Positions 8,470 to 20,269 of a stretch of 64,000 nucleotides of DNA are shown here, piece after piece. Both the position numbers and the translations under genes were made by a program. The first letter of the stretch is position 1; each line of letters opens with the position of its first letter. The DNA is from Anaeramoeba flamelloides (Eukaryota; Metamonada; Anaeramoebidae). The DNA is taken from assembly GCA_027625915.1 (NCBI GenBank), contig JANTQA010000044.1, positions 496,001 to 560,000 of the forward strand. Reading direction: 5' to 3'. The notes under the pieces were generated by a model that was not told where the DNA came from, searched no databases, and saw only the letters and a program-made list of their open reading frames with translations.

Positions 8470-10700
8470 TTTAAGGGGGATTTCAAAATCCTCTTATCAA
8501 ATGTAAGTTTTTTTTTCTATTAAGAAATAAACGAAAAATTTATTTAATTTTCTGTCATTTCTTAAATTAATATAAAACCTCTCTACTTCAGTTCAGTTTA
8601 TTTTAATTCCAGAAATAAAACGAAAAGTTCATAAAATTTCTGTTTATTTCAAAAATGAAGAAAAAAACTTAAGAACTTGATGGTAAATGACATTACCCAA
8701 CAGCACGGATGTTAAGTTTTTTAAATTACAATATAAACTGAGAATTAATTAAATTTTTGTTTAATTTCTGAAATTTTTTAAAAAAAACCACCATTCAATT
8801 TTTTTCACTTTTTGTTTTTATTTGGAAAATTAATAGATTTTATGATAAAACAGAAAATCATTAGAAAAGAGCTGATATCCTATCCAAAATTTAAAAGAAT
8901 TGAGTAAATCCAATAGATTTTTCGCTATAATTTTGAATTCTGAAAAAGCAAGGAACTCCATTACACTCTAAAGCACCCGAAGGCACTTCACTGAATTCCT
9001 AAATTAAATTTAGATTTTTTTTAAAGATTTCCATATACTTTTATTATCCACATAGCTAACAAATCTATTGAATATTGTTTATTAATTCTATTAAAAGTAT
9101 TATTATTTTATAAAATAGGTCAAATATTATTTTTTTTTAATTCAGAAATACTTTTTTTAAAATTATTTTCATAGGATTGGAAATTTCAGAGAAAATAAAC
9201 CAAATCTCGAATTTAATCTAATTCTTTTAATATTTAATACAATTGAGATAAAAATTGAATTTTTTTTACTATTGATAAAATAAGAATATTTATTAAGATA
9301 ATTTGTGTTAATCTTAATTTTAAAATAGATGTTGAGACCTTTGCATTTTAAAAAATTTTTATCATTAGCTTTTCGAGGATTGAAATGAATTGAATAAAAT
9401 CAAAGAACCCGCTGAATATTTTTTAAATTTTATAAAACCACCTATTACTTTTTTTAATTTGAGATTTAAAAAGAAAATTTCTTAAAATTTCATTTTATTT
9501 AAAAATTAAAAAAAAATTAGGTACTTGATGATTATTGACAATACTTGACTACACGATTGTCTGTTCATGTTTTCCTATATAGATAGAATTTTGAAATAAT
9601 TTTGTGGAGTGTTGTTGAGTGTCTAGCTTTTCCAGAATTCAAAAATTATAGTAAAAAATCTATAGATTTAATTCATTTCTATTAAATCCTGGAATAGTTA
9701 ACAGCATTTTTCTTGGGGTTTTCTGTTTTATCTTAAAATCTATTGATATTCCAAATAAACAGAAAAAACTCAAGAAAATCTAACTGAGTTTTTTTTTTAA
9801 AAATTTCAGAAATTAAACAAAAATTTATTAAATTCTCAGTTTATTTCTTGTAATAAAAAAAAGGGGCTAACAGCTGTGCTGTTGGGTAATGTCAAAAACC
9901 ATCAAGTACCTCGTTTTTTTTTATTTTTTGAAATAAATAGAAATTTTAAGAAATTTTCTTTTTATTTCTCAAATTAAAAAAATCTAAACGAAAATCAATT
10001 GATATTCCAAATAAATAGAAAACTCAAAAAAAACTAACGAAAATCTATTGATTTTCCAATTAAACAAAAAACTCAACAAAACCTAACCGTATTTTTCCAA
10101 AATTTAAAAAAAATCAGGAAAATCAAAGATTATCCTCAATTCTTTTGAATTCTGAAAAAGTAAAAGAAATTTCAAACTTTGATATTTATTTAATTGTTTA
10201 AATGTATAATTTTCTAATTCATATTCTAATTATTTTAAATTTTGAGATTTCCTACAAATATTTTCTACTTCTTGTTTTTGGAAAGTTTTAATTGATTAAT
10301 TCGATATTTATCTAATTCAATTTCTAATTCTTTTAGGTTATTTGATTACCAGTTAATGTTGTCAAATTCTTTTTCTCTGAAGAAGTAAGATTAATTGGTT
10401 TATCTAAACCTGGTATTTTTCATTTTGGATTAATTTAAATCTTCTATTATAAATTGAAATTCTTACATAATAATTTTTGTTTCTGTTTTATAGATACGTC
10501 TTTTTGAATGATGGTTGATAAATAACGATTCTGTAATTTTTTTATTAATCCAGATATCGATGTTTCTGAAATCATCTTCTGAAATCCTATTTAAGTGAAG
10601 TTAAAAATTTCCATTCCATATAATATTTGATTATGTTAAACTGCCTTAAAGAATTGAATTTTTAATCTATTAGAAAACATCCTTTATTTGAAAATATGAA
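8470..10700 (+). repeat. Composite hairpin element between the tRNA-Met arms
   Basis: The copy starts AAGGGGGATTTCAAAATCCTC (compare 520 and 34017). It holds many hairpins of the AAATAAACNGAAAATTT, AATTGAGTAAA and TTTTGAGTTTTCTGTTTATT types, and shows spacer remnants (8940-8995, 9880-9905). Together with short flanks it fills the loop of the 448-bp inverted repeat. It is more eroded than the copies at 500-2400 and 49320-50570. The 76-codon frame at 10696-10926 has no coding character. Confidence 0.6.
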
Positions 10701-11369
10701 GAACTTTTTGAAAATTATAATTGAATTTTTCCAAAGATCAATTTTAGATGTGTTTTTTTATCGAACCCAATCCCAAGATATAAAAATTCTTTTGGTATTG
10801 GGGTTTTTTTTTTTGTTGTTTCATCATTTTGATTCATACCAAAATCTATTTATTATTTTTTATATTTTTTTAAAAATTAATAGTTTAGTTCAAAAATTTC
10901 CTTTATATAAGAACCAAACTCTCTAAATTATAACTCAGAATTCATGAGAAAGATGATTTTCGAAATTACATTTGTTCAAAATAATATTCAATCATTCAAA
11001 AAACAATAATAAAAAAATTCTATTTCACAAACTCTAGAAAATCTCTTTAAACCCGATTTTTTTTTAAGAAGTCGATCTACTAGGTTATCAAACAATTAAA
11101 CAAGTGTTTTAGATACTCTAATATAATGAACTGTCTGTGTGTTCATTATTGAGTTTATAAAACAATTTGTTAGTTATAAAAAGGTTTTGATTTTATATTA
11201 TCCTAATATTAACAATTTATAATGATACCTAGATTTATTTTCATCTTCAGTCTTTTTTTCAATACGATACTCAATTTAATTGAATATTTTTGAGATAAAT
11301 TAACAATTCTCAAAATTGTTTTGTGTTTATGTGTGAAACATACTAATTTCATAAAAAAATACAAAAAAC

Positions 11370-11817
11370 AAAAATAAACTACTTTTTTTATAATAACAAT
11401 ATAGGAAATTTAATCTGTGGATAAAAGATCACAATAACTTAAATTAATATAAACACTTGAAATTTGAGTTGTGTGGATCCAGAATTCAGAATGTAAAATA
11501 TGTTCCTTTTGATATGAAATAATTTGGTAAAAAAATTGAAAAAAAATTTTGATCTTTTTTTAAAAAATTAACAAATCATTTTATGTGAAATAAATTTTTT
11601 GCAAATTAAAAAAAAATGAAATTACTTTGCTGGAAAGAGAGTTTAACAGCTCTTCTATTATTGTTTGTATATAAAAAAAGAATAGCATTGGGAGGTATCG
11701 ATCCGTCCGACCTTCAGGTTATGAGCCTGACACGCTTCCTCTGCGCCACAATGCTAAACACATTTTTGTTAATCAAACTAATATCATATTTTTAATATAA
11801 TATTTTTCACAAGATTT
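11370..11817 (-). repeat. Right arm of the tRNA-Met inverted repeat
   Basis: Inverted near-identical partner of 7821-8268, with the same end points on both sides. Confidence 0.8.
11683..11755 (-). tRNA. Initiator-type tRNA-Met (CAT), copy 2
   Basis: The sequence is identical to copy 1 over the whole tRNA, including the extra C in the T stem, but lies on the opposite strand. The terminator T-run follows on the minus strand (11680-11672). That both copies share the bulge shows it predates the duplication or was spread by conversion. Confidence 0.8.
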
Positions 11818-11864
11818 CAAAAAATCTATCTCTTAAAGGACTTATCTTTATTATTTTTTTAATA

Positions 11865-13000
11865 AACCAAGTTCTAAATAAGGATTCCTAAATATAAGAA
11901 ATAAAACTAATACTGAAAATAAACTGATTTTTACAAAATTAGGTGATTAGAAAAAATTTTTTACAATTCTGTTGAATTTCAATAAAAAAATTTCAATATC
12001 CACTCTATTTCAGTCAAAGTGAACCAACGTATATTTCAAATATCAATTATTTTATATAATTGACCATTTCAGGAACAAATAAGAAATATGTACAGAATAA
12101 TACACCTCCAAGAATTGTTGATATATGTCTGAAAGAAAACCAATTAATCAATAGATTTTCTTTAAAAATTGAAAAACTCAAATTCTTAATGTCCTATTGA
12201 GAAAAATAGCAATATTCGTTTTGAACTTATACTGTTATTTGAATAATAAATAAGAAATATTTTTCACTTCGTTTTACATACTTTTCTATTACAAAGCAAG
12301 TCCCCAATGAAGTGTGTTGGTATTTGTGGTCTCTATTTGAAAAAGGAAATGAAAATGAAGTGAAAATTTTTCACATTTATTCAACAAATATCAAGATTAA
12401 AGATCTAATAGAATTGCCATAGAAATCAATATGATTTCTCAACAATCATTTTCATGGTTTCAATAACCTTAGAATAACATGTTTTTACCAAGTGATTATT
12501 GATCTTGCAATAAAACAATTTTATGTAAATGAATGAGGGGTTAAAAAAAAATCGTAAAATATATACAAAAATGTGAAAAAAAAGTTTCAATTTTGAAAAT
12601 TTCCAAAATAAAATTTTTATCTAATATCTATACAAACCCTTTAAACACATGTATTTCACCCATTACAACTGGGCCCCTGCGACTGAAAAATAGTTTATAT
12701 TTGTCTTTCAATTGCGAGAAATTTTATTTCTTTATTTTATCAATCATATATACAAACTCACAATCAAACAAATTTAAAATGAGTTTAATCAATGCAATTA
12801 AAACAAAAAACCAAATACTTTCACCATGTAATCATTATTTACCAATCAATTTCCAATACTGTTATTTTCCAATTAATAAATTAAAATTTTTCTTTCAAGT
12901 TCTAAATTGTATATTCATTTTTGCTGTTACAATCAAATTCACAGAGTAAAAATTTTATCTTAGAGTTAACTAAGGAAGTTTAATTAAATGTATAAAAATA
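11865..13000 (+). repeat. Dispersed repeat region related to 5130-5280 and 19520-20050
   Basis: 11865-12000 resembles 5130-5280. From about 12065, blocks such as AATAAGAAATATGTA.AGAATAA and AATCAATAGATTTTCTT recur in order at 19530-19620, and the later part (12540-12700) is similar to 19880-20000. 12225-12360 resembles the CTGGTATTTGAAT MITE family. The 118-codon frame at 12593-12949 has no recognisable domain and begins at TTG, so it is not called a gene. Confidence 0.45.
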
Positions 13001-13379
13001 TCATTTCTAAAAGATTAGTTCAATCTTTGTATTTTTCTTTTAACTTGATAAAAAAATATTTTGGAATGTGAACTAAAAATTTTCATTTTTTAATAGGAAA
13101 ATAATAGTAATAGTGGGATTTAATTTTCACTTCTTTTTCCTCTTTTCTTTCACAAACAAATTTCAATTAAATAGATTGAAATTTAACAGAACTGTAATTT
13201 GTTTCATTCGGTATTTTCTTAGCTGTAATATTTTGTTTTACTATCTGTGAAATAAAAATCCAAACTGAAAAATTCAGAAGAATTGATAAACAAAAAATAA
13301 GATGAAAATATATCAGTATATATTTTTGACATCTACTCAGAGTTTTGGGTTATAAGGGTTTCTTTGGATCAATACACAC

Positions 13380-14017
13380 AAAAAAAAGAATGAGAAAGTA
13401 AAGGTTTTATTCAATTTCCTAAATTTTTGGTGTTCTCACGACAAGACGATTACAAAATACTGTTAAAATCAAGCTAAAAAACAGAAAATTTTACCCCAAA
13501 TGTTCAATAAGGATAGGTTATATTATAATCTCTATATTTTCAATGAAACCAACTGACACTGTCAAGATCTTTTGGTTTTAGGTCATCCAATTTGATTCAA
13601 GAAAATATATTTTTACAAACTTTAAAAAAACGTTTCTTTTCTTAATTACAATCTGACAGTAATTTAAAGAAAGTTTTCAGCCAACTCCCTAAACAAACCG
13701 CACCTGATCTTTCATCAAAAGAAAATGAAATCCACCTCTGAAAAACTAAAAAAAAACAAATTTTCAAAAATCATTTTTTCATTTTCATAACCCAAACCAA
13801 CAATCAATTTCATCAAGATTTTTTTCTCCTTTTCAATCACAGGCTTGAACATTTAGTTTCTTACATCAACAGAATTTGAAATTGACAATTAAACAACCTG
13901 GATTGTTTCTCAATCAACAATTATCTCGAAATACAACAAACAAAAACCAAATCCAAAAAAAAAAAAACGAAACTTCAAATCTAAAAAAGAAAAAAAGAAT
14001 TCACAAAACAAAAGCCA
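13380..14017 (+). promoter_or_regulatory. Upstream region and A/C-rich leader of the BTB gene
   Basis: From about 13600 to the ATG the plus strand becomes rich in A and C and poor in G (for example CAATCAACAATTATC and AAACCAAATCC). Such an A/C-skewed 5' leader is also seen before the ChAPs-like gene. No TATA box or other element can be fixed from one sequence. Confidence 0.35.
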
Positions 14018-15547
14018 ATGCAATTTGTATTAAAAGATTTTATTAACAACAAAGATTTAGCAGACATTGAATTTCGAGTGGGAACAAAGGAAACACTTTT
14101 CTATGGGCACAAATTCCTGATTGGGTTAGTTTCAGATTTTTGGTATAAAAAGCTTTATAAGGAAGGGTGGCAAACAGAAACACCGAAAGGAAGGGTAATT
14201 GTCAAATTACCAAAACTAGATCCGATCTTATTTGGGTACTTTTTAGAGTATGTTTACACGAGAAAGGTGTCAATTAAAAACAGTCTTGTCTTTGATCTCT
14301 GGAAAGTTGCTGATCGGTATGGTGTCGCGCAATTAAAAAAGCAGTGTTCTGATAAATTTATTGAGACGTTAGACTTGACGAATTGCTTTCATTTCTATGA
14401 ATACGGGATCAGTAGTGGCATCAAGGAATGGGTGGTTGCCTCGCGGAAGTTTATCTCGTTGAACATTGAACTCATATTAAGCAAGCCGAATTGCTTTGAG
14501 GGGCTCCAAGAAGACACGATCAAAGACATTTTAACGCTTGAAAATTTGCTGTCACCTGAAATTCAGATCTTTTGGGCCTTATATAACTGGGCACTCAAAC
14601 GGATGCAAAAAATGGGATCGACAACGTCGTTGTCGTCGAAAAATCAAAATAAAAAAAAAGTTACAATCAAAACCTTGATCAAGGGATTCATTCCATACAT
14701 TCGATTAAACTTGATGTCGTTTCAAGACCTCATCGAAATTCATAAGACGGGGATTTATGACGTTGAAACGCTGTTTGATACAACAATAGATCTCGCCATT
14801 AAAAATAATATCAAATTGAACCAATATACGAGAGCAGGGCCACAATTGTCGAATATGAAAATTTTATTTCTCGGGAATTGCAGGAGGGGGCAAGCTAGAA
14901 TTGATCACATCATCGAGTCCATTTCCAGTGGTGGGCTAGACAATGTGAAATTTCTAAACATAAGCGAAACGACGCCAATCTTCAAAACGATGAACGAATA
15001 TGATGCAATTGTTGTTCGTTCCAGAAATGGCGAAAGTTTAATTGAGCCAACAAGCCTTGGAGATAACCTTGCTAGATTTGTTGAAACTGGCAAGGGGGTT
15101 GTTGTCATGGCCATCAATAGTTTAATCAACACGGATTCTTATAGGATACAAGGAAGGTTGGTGGACGAGGGGTTTGTTCCTCTTCAGGTCGCAGAAAGGA
15201 TTCAGCAGGAACAAAAGGAATTGGGCGAAATCCACTCCCCCAACCACCCAATCATGAAAGGCGTTGAAACTTTTAAAACAAAGGACTACACTCACGTTAT
15301 CGGAACCCACGAGATAAATGGTGGGAATCTAATTGCATCCTGGAATAACGGGTATCCACTCATCACAGAAAAAACAAAGCAAGGCGGGAAATATGGCTCA
15401 GTCGTTTGTCTAAATTTCCATCCTTGCTCAACAAAAATTACAAACGATTGCGGTAAAGCTTGGTTAATGCAAACCGACGGCGCAAAGATAATTTCAAATT
15501 CCGTTGAATACGTTCTTCGTGAATATATGAAAAAAATTGATTTATAA
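14018..15547 (+). CDS. BTB-BACK protein with C-terminal glutamine-amidotransferase-like domain
   Basis: Single-exon gene for 509 residues. Residues about 10-115 are a BTB/POZ domain (DLADIEFRVGTKETLFYGHK, later FGYFLEYVYTRKV), followed by a BACK region to about 275 (ENLLSPEIQIFWALYNWALK). BTB-BACK proteins usually dimerise and often recruit Cullin-3 ligases. From residue about 280 (MKILFLGN) the fold changes. The order is a Rossmann-like strand, DAIVVRSRNGE, LGDNLARFVETGKGVVVMA, SPNHPIMKGVETF, ASWNNGYPLI, GSVVCLNFHP and GAKIISNSVEYVL. This is the layout of ThuA/GATase1-like domains common in bacterial secreted and surface proteins, and I see no obvious Cys-His-Glu triad. The function of the fusion is unknown. 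Codon use is less A+T-rich than the surroundings. Confidence 0.85.
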   Translation: MQFVLKDFINNKDLADIEFRVGTKETLFYGHKFLIGLVSDFWYKKLYKEGWQTETPKGRVIVKLPKLDPILFGYFLEYVYTRKVSIKNSLVFDLWKVADRYGVAQLKKQCSDKFIETLDLTNCFHFYEYGISSGIKEWVVASRKFISLNIELILSKPNCFEGLQEDTIKDILTLENLLSPEIQIFWALYNWALKRMQKMGSTTSLSSKNQNKKKVTIKTLIKGFIPYIRLNLMSFQDLIEIHKTGIYDVETLFDTTIDLAIKNNIKLNQYTRAGPQLSNMKILFLGNCRRGQARIDHIIESISSGGLDNVKFLNISETTPIFKTMNEYDAIVVRSRNGESLIEPTSLGDNLARFVETGKGVVVMAINSLINTDSYRIQGRLVDEGFVPLQVAERIQQEQKELGEIHSPNHPIMKGVETFKTKDYTHVIGTHEINGGNLIASWNNGYPLITEKTKQGGKYGSVVCLNFHPCSTKITNDCGKAWLMQTDGAKIISNSVEYVLREYMKKIDL

Positions 15548-16261
15548 TTGTTAATGTTATTCTTGATATAAGATGTTATTATGTAAAATGAAAAAAAAAA
15601 AATATAATAATTTTTCAAACGTCATGTTAAAAAAAAAAACCAAAACAAAAAAGTTTTAAAAAAATGTTCAATGCAATGTTCTATTTCTTCTTTCGGCCAG
15701 TCTTTGAGCAACTTTTTAAAATACTTTTTGCTGATACAGTCTGTTAAAATGGTTCGAATTTAGTATCCTCTATGAATTAATTATTTTTTTATTTATTCAG
15801 GTAAATAAGAAGAATTAAAAACTGCTCAACTGTAAAACAATAAATAATTAATTAATTTTTATTTATTTATTTATATTTATTATTATTCTTATATATTTAT
15901 TTTAACAAGATGAAAACAAGATGATTAAATATTTGTAAATCTTGTAACTTTTTTGAAAAAATTATATTTTTTGAATAAGTGAAAACATTTAATTTTTAAT
16001 TTTTTTCAAATTTTATAAAGTTCAAAATATTTCTAAAGTAACTAAAGAGGTTGAACCCATTATAGAACCAATTTAAAGTGAAATATATGATAGTTTATTA
16101 AAAATGATACTCATTCTCTTATGTTTCTAACCCTAAAAGAATATCTGAAATGATTACAAATACAAATTTTATATTTTTACTGATATTTAGAATTACAATG
16201 TTAAAAAACCCAGATTGGAAGTTTACTTGAGGATCTTGTTTTTTATTTTTTTTTATTTTTA
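15548..16261. other. Intergenic stretch downstream of the BTB gene
   Basis: A+T-rich with poly(A) and poly(T) runs (15590-15660, 16240-16275). No gene is seen. Confidence 0.5.
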
Positions 16262-17247
16262 TTTTTTTTTTTTAAAGGGAGGAAATCCATTTCATCTTAC
16301 AAATTGTTTGGGTTTTTTTAATTTATGAGATAAACAGATTTTATTTGTAATTTTCAGTTTAATTCTTGGATTAAAAAAAAAAAAAAAAACCTAAGGTCTA
16401 TCCTAATTTCTTAAATTTTTGAATAGAAATTTCAATAAAGAGTCAGAAATTCCTTTATCATGAATGAAGTGCAAAATAAATAATTATTCTTTAATTTGAA
16501 AAACATCCAGAATATTGTTCTATAATTGTTTATTATTATTTTTTAAATCTGGAATTAATTCCTTACACCCAAATTTTTTTATTTTCTTCATTGAATGGGG
16601 AGTCCAAAGAAAATTATTGACATCTCCAATTATTTCTAGATTAAAATGATTTTTATATATGTTGAAAAATTTTGTTTTTAAATTATTTTTATCCTAAAAA
16701 TTTGGAAATATCTATATTCATAATTTGTGAAATTTCTGATTTTAAAATGGAAGCTAAGTCTTCCAATTTCAATATTTTTTGTTGTTTAGTTTTTTTAAAA
16801 AAAAGTTAAGAAATAAAAAAACGGCACTTTCCAGCACTTGGCGTAAATTTTTCTTGATATTATTATTATATCTAATATTTTTTAAATATTCTCGGATTTT
16901 CCACCCAGAACTATTTAATATAAAGAATTTTGTCTAAAATTATTAATATTTACATTTAATAATTTTAAATTTTCTATTTCCCAATTAATATTTCATCTTT
17001 TTTTTTTTTGGAAAATTTTCATTCGTCTGAAAATTGTTCCAACGGCTGAAGTTCTAATTTTTATTTTGAGTTTGTATCTTCTTTTTTAGATTTGGATACT
17101 TGCTGGTCCATTTTTTCTTCAATTTTATTATTTATTCTTGAGAATTTTAATTGAATCTTAAAAATTTTGTTACTTTTTTTATTTATTAAACATCAGTTGA
17201 GTTAAAATATTTTTTTTTCAAATTAAAAAAATCTAATTCATAAAATA
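16262..17247 (+). repeat. Composite hairpin element, eroded copy
   Basis: The copy starts AAAGGGAGGAAATCC and keeps the hairpin AATTTATGAGATAAACAG.. with a worn complement. The central and 3' blocks (16540-16800, 16860-17220) are colinear with 25900-26300 and 960-1200. A CAGTCAGTTC MITE abuts its right side at 17248. Confidence 0.55.
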
Positions 17248-17942
17248 CAGTCAGTTTCACTTTTCAGACACAAACTTTCAACGAAATTTAAGCACAAAAA
17301 ATTTCTGAAATTAAAGTACAAAATTTGGATTTTTTTTATAACAAATTATTTTTACTAGAATTTGAATTTTATACTTTAATTTGAGATTTTTCTGGTGCCT
17401 GAAGGATTATTCGAATTTTATTCCCATTGGCTATTAATTTTATACCCACAACACGAATTATGAACTCAAAAGTATGTTGAGTTAATAGATCTTGTTAAAA
17501 TGTAAAATTTAGGTTGTTTTTGAGGAAGGCAAAAAAAAATTACTTTCCAAATCCAAAATTTTTCACTCAAAATTTTCGACTTCCAAAATGATATTGGGAA
17601 AATGTCACTCCACTTTATATTGAAGTATGTTAGAGTTGATGGTGAGTGTAGCCACTCATTTGAAAAGAAAGTGGAGTAACATTTTCACAATAACAAATAA
17701 AATAGCTTTTAATTTTTGACTTGCTTTGTTGGGATTTTTCGAAAAGTTTTTGGATCAATAAATGATTTTAGTCAAAATCTTTAATTGATAAAAATTTCCA
17801 ATATTTTGACTTTCCCTCAATTAAATCTAACTTAAAGGTCTTAATCTATTTACTGCTTTGTATTTCAATGCTCACTGAGCATAAAATTCAGATAATCCTT
17901 AAATTTCGTTGAAATTCAGTGCCTGAAAAGTGAAACTGACTA
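17248..17942. mobile_element. CAGTCAGTTC MITE copy 2, split by another MITE
   Basis: 17248-17404 is the left part of the same family as 4806-5002, and 17898-17942 is its right end (..GAAATTCAGTGCCTGAAAAG then GAAACTGACTAT). About 490 bp of foreign sequence sits between, so a second element jumped into it. Confidence 0.65.
17405..17897. mobile_element. GGATTATTCGAATTTTAT MITE nested in a CAGTCAGTTC MITE
   Basis: The ends are inverted (left GGATTATTCGAATTTTAT, right ATAAAATTCAGATAATCC). The interior holds another inverted pair (GTCACTCCACTTTAT at about 17605 and GTGGAGTAACATTTT at about 17670). Parts recur at 51210-51390 in the kinase intron, in the opposite order. Non-coding. Confidence 0.6.
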
Positions 17943-17949
17943 TAATTGA

Positions 17950-19110
17950 CAATATATATAAATTTGAATATTTGTAATTTTGCTCCATTGGCTCATTTTA
18001 TGTTCTTTAGAAATAATTTTGATTATTTTAAAACTATCTTAAACTTTTTCGACTTTGTTTTGTAAATGATGTTCTTTTTCTAACCAGATTCTTAAATATT
18101 GAATTTCTTATGAATTTTTTGATACTTTAATGTTTAATCTGTATTTGGATTCATTCAAAATTTTTGAATAATTTTATAAATAACTATTAATCATTTTTTA
18201 TCAATTTCTGAGATTGGCCCTTCCATTATCAAAATCAAATCATCTGTAAACATTTGGGCATGTTTTATTAGATTTTTAATTTTTTCAATTAAAAAATGGC
18301 TAACAAATTCAAATAATAAAGGTGATATAATTCTCATCGATAAACCCCGATCCCAACTTTTCTATAATAATTTTTTAGCTATATTTAGAATTTTTTCATT
18401 TCTAATGTATCTATCAAGCGTTTATTTAGATAGAATGTGAATAATAACATCAAAAAAAAAAAGTTTAAATCAATTGTAACTACAAAAGATTCTCTATATT
18501 TATAATCATTTTTAAGGTTCTTCAATACAATAATTGAATTTAAAACATTCAATCTGTTTATTGATCAGACAGATAAACAAAATTTCAAAAAAAAATTGTT
18601 TGTAAAATAAAAAAAAATAACTGAATTAATGATATGCTGAAATTATTGATATTTTCAGTTTTATTTAATTTTTCGTGTCACCAAACAGGTTTAATTAACA
18701 AGAATAATCCTTTCAGTTAAAATATGACTATAAACCGTATAATAAATACTATAATATTTAAAATATTTTATCATTTTAAATAGTGAAAACTCAAAGTTGA
18801 TTAAAATTGTAAATACATCGTTATATTTGTTCTTTTAAACCTTTTTCAAATACTTTTTAAAATTTTGATGTTTTATACTTTTTTAAAATCGATATAATGA
18901 AAAAACAAATTTTCTTATATAATTTGATGAAAATATTAGTATTTTTTATAACTTTTATAAAGTTTTCTATTTTTAAAAAGTGAAGATATATTTTTAAAAG
19001 TTTTATCCAATATTTTATTTTAATAAAAAGTGTTCCATAAGGTGTTAAATGTAAGGTAGATCTTTTAATAGGAAGAAAAGTACCTTCTTTGTAAAATAAA
19101 ATGTTGTACA
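17950..19110 (-). mobile_element. LINE reverse-transcriptase remnant, minus strand
   Basis: Minus-strand translation in shifting frames gives ordered RT motifs: INQTGLVTRKIK (about 18700), SFVVTIDLN..FF (motif A, about 18490), RGLSMRIISPLLFEF (motif B, about 18350), HAQMFTDDLILIMEG (motif C with the DD pair, about 18240), then a worn ..IWLEK.. block (about 18080) equal to KYLGIWLEKNTHLE in the plus-strand copy. Multiple stops and shifts make it a dead copy. The 84-codon frame 18857-19111 may be pre-RT sequence of the same element. This is a non-LTR family with a CCHC-type 3' end. Confidence 0.65.
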
Positions 19111-19519
19111 TTGATTAAAACAGAAAACTTTGAAAATGTTTTAATTCAGACAATCACAAAAAATATAATAACTGTTTTAAAATAGCTGTACTTAAAAGTG
19201 ATTTAATATTAATTTTTGAAAAATATAATAAAATAGGATTTTTTAAAATAGATTTAAATACTTGAAAATTATCAAATCTTCATCATATTTCCTTATATTT
19301 TTTATTTTTTCAGATTCATTTTTTTTTAACTCTTTGAAAGTGTAAATACTCTAATTTAATTTTGAAATTTTTCAAGAAAAGGGGGGGTAGACATTTGCCA
19401 ATACGAAGACTGTTTGGAAGTTTTAACTTTTTTTTTTTTTTACGCTCAACCTTCCTAAAATAAACTTTTTTTCTGTCAAAAGGATTCAAAATTTTTTTCA
19501 AGTCTCAAATATTATTTAT

Positions 19520-20050
19520 AATTGAACTTTGAAGAGCAAATAAGAAATATGTAGAATAATTCACATAATAGAATAATTGATATCCGTCAGAAATAAAACA
19601 AACAAATCAATAAATTTTCTTAAAAAATTGAAAACTAAAATTATAAAGAGCATATTTGAGAAAAACAAATATATTCATTTTGATCTTGAATTGAAGATCC
19701 AAATAAAATACCAATATTAATAATAATGGTTACTCTATAGTCATTTTCATTGTTTCAATAACATGTAAATAACAATAATTTACTAAAGAAATATTAGTAT
19801 TGCCATAAAAAAAAATATAACAAATGAATTATGTTTCCAAAAAAGATTGGATAAAAAAAAACAACAAATATGATAAAATAATTTCAATTGTATATTTTCC
19901 AAAATTTATTATTTTTTCTAATACGTATTCAACAACTTTATACATATGTAATTTATCTCAATACAAATTGACCCCATTGAGTGGGAAATAGTTTAAGGGG
20001 GGTAATATTTTATAAAAATAAAATAAAATCTTGTCAAGATCATAAATTTT
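19520..20050 (+). repeat. Dispersed repeat, partner of 12065-12700
   Basis: Ordered blocks are shared with 12065-12700 (AATAAGAAATATGTAGAATAA, AATCAATAAATTTTCTTAAA). Ends are not defined. The stretch between this and the LINE (20050-20270) shows nothing recognisable. Confidence 0.4.
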
Positions 20051-20269
20051 TTATTTATAATTTGGGGTTTTCGACTTATGAAATACATGAGTTAACCTCC
20101 ATTCAAACAATTTATTAATTTAATACTATTTTTTGAAATCACAAATTTGCATTTTTCCATTATAAAACCAAAAATATTGGCCAATTATTTTTTAAAAAAT
20201 TTAGTTACTCCTTAAAAATGATAAAACAAATTTAATGTTTTATGTATGAAAGTCTTGATTTTGAAAAAA

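Noticed and set aside
10696-10926. 76-codon hydrophobic frame in the tRNA-Met inverted-repeat loop
   Set aside because: Phe/Ile/Leu content reflects T-rich DNA at the end of a composite element, with no conserved pattern.
12593-12949. 118-codon frame
   Set aside because: Starts at TTG, lies in a dispersed repeat whose other copy (19880-20000) has no matching frame, and has no domain.
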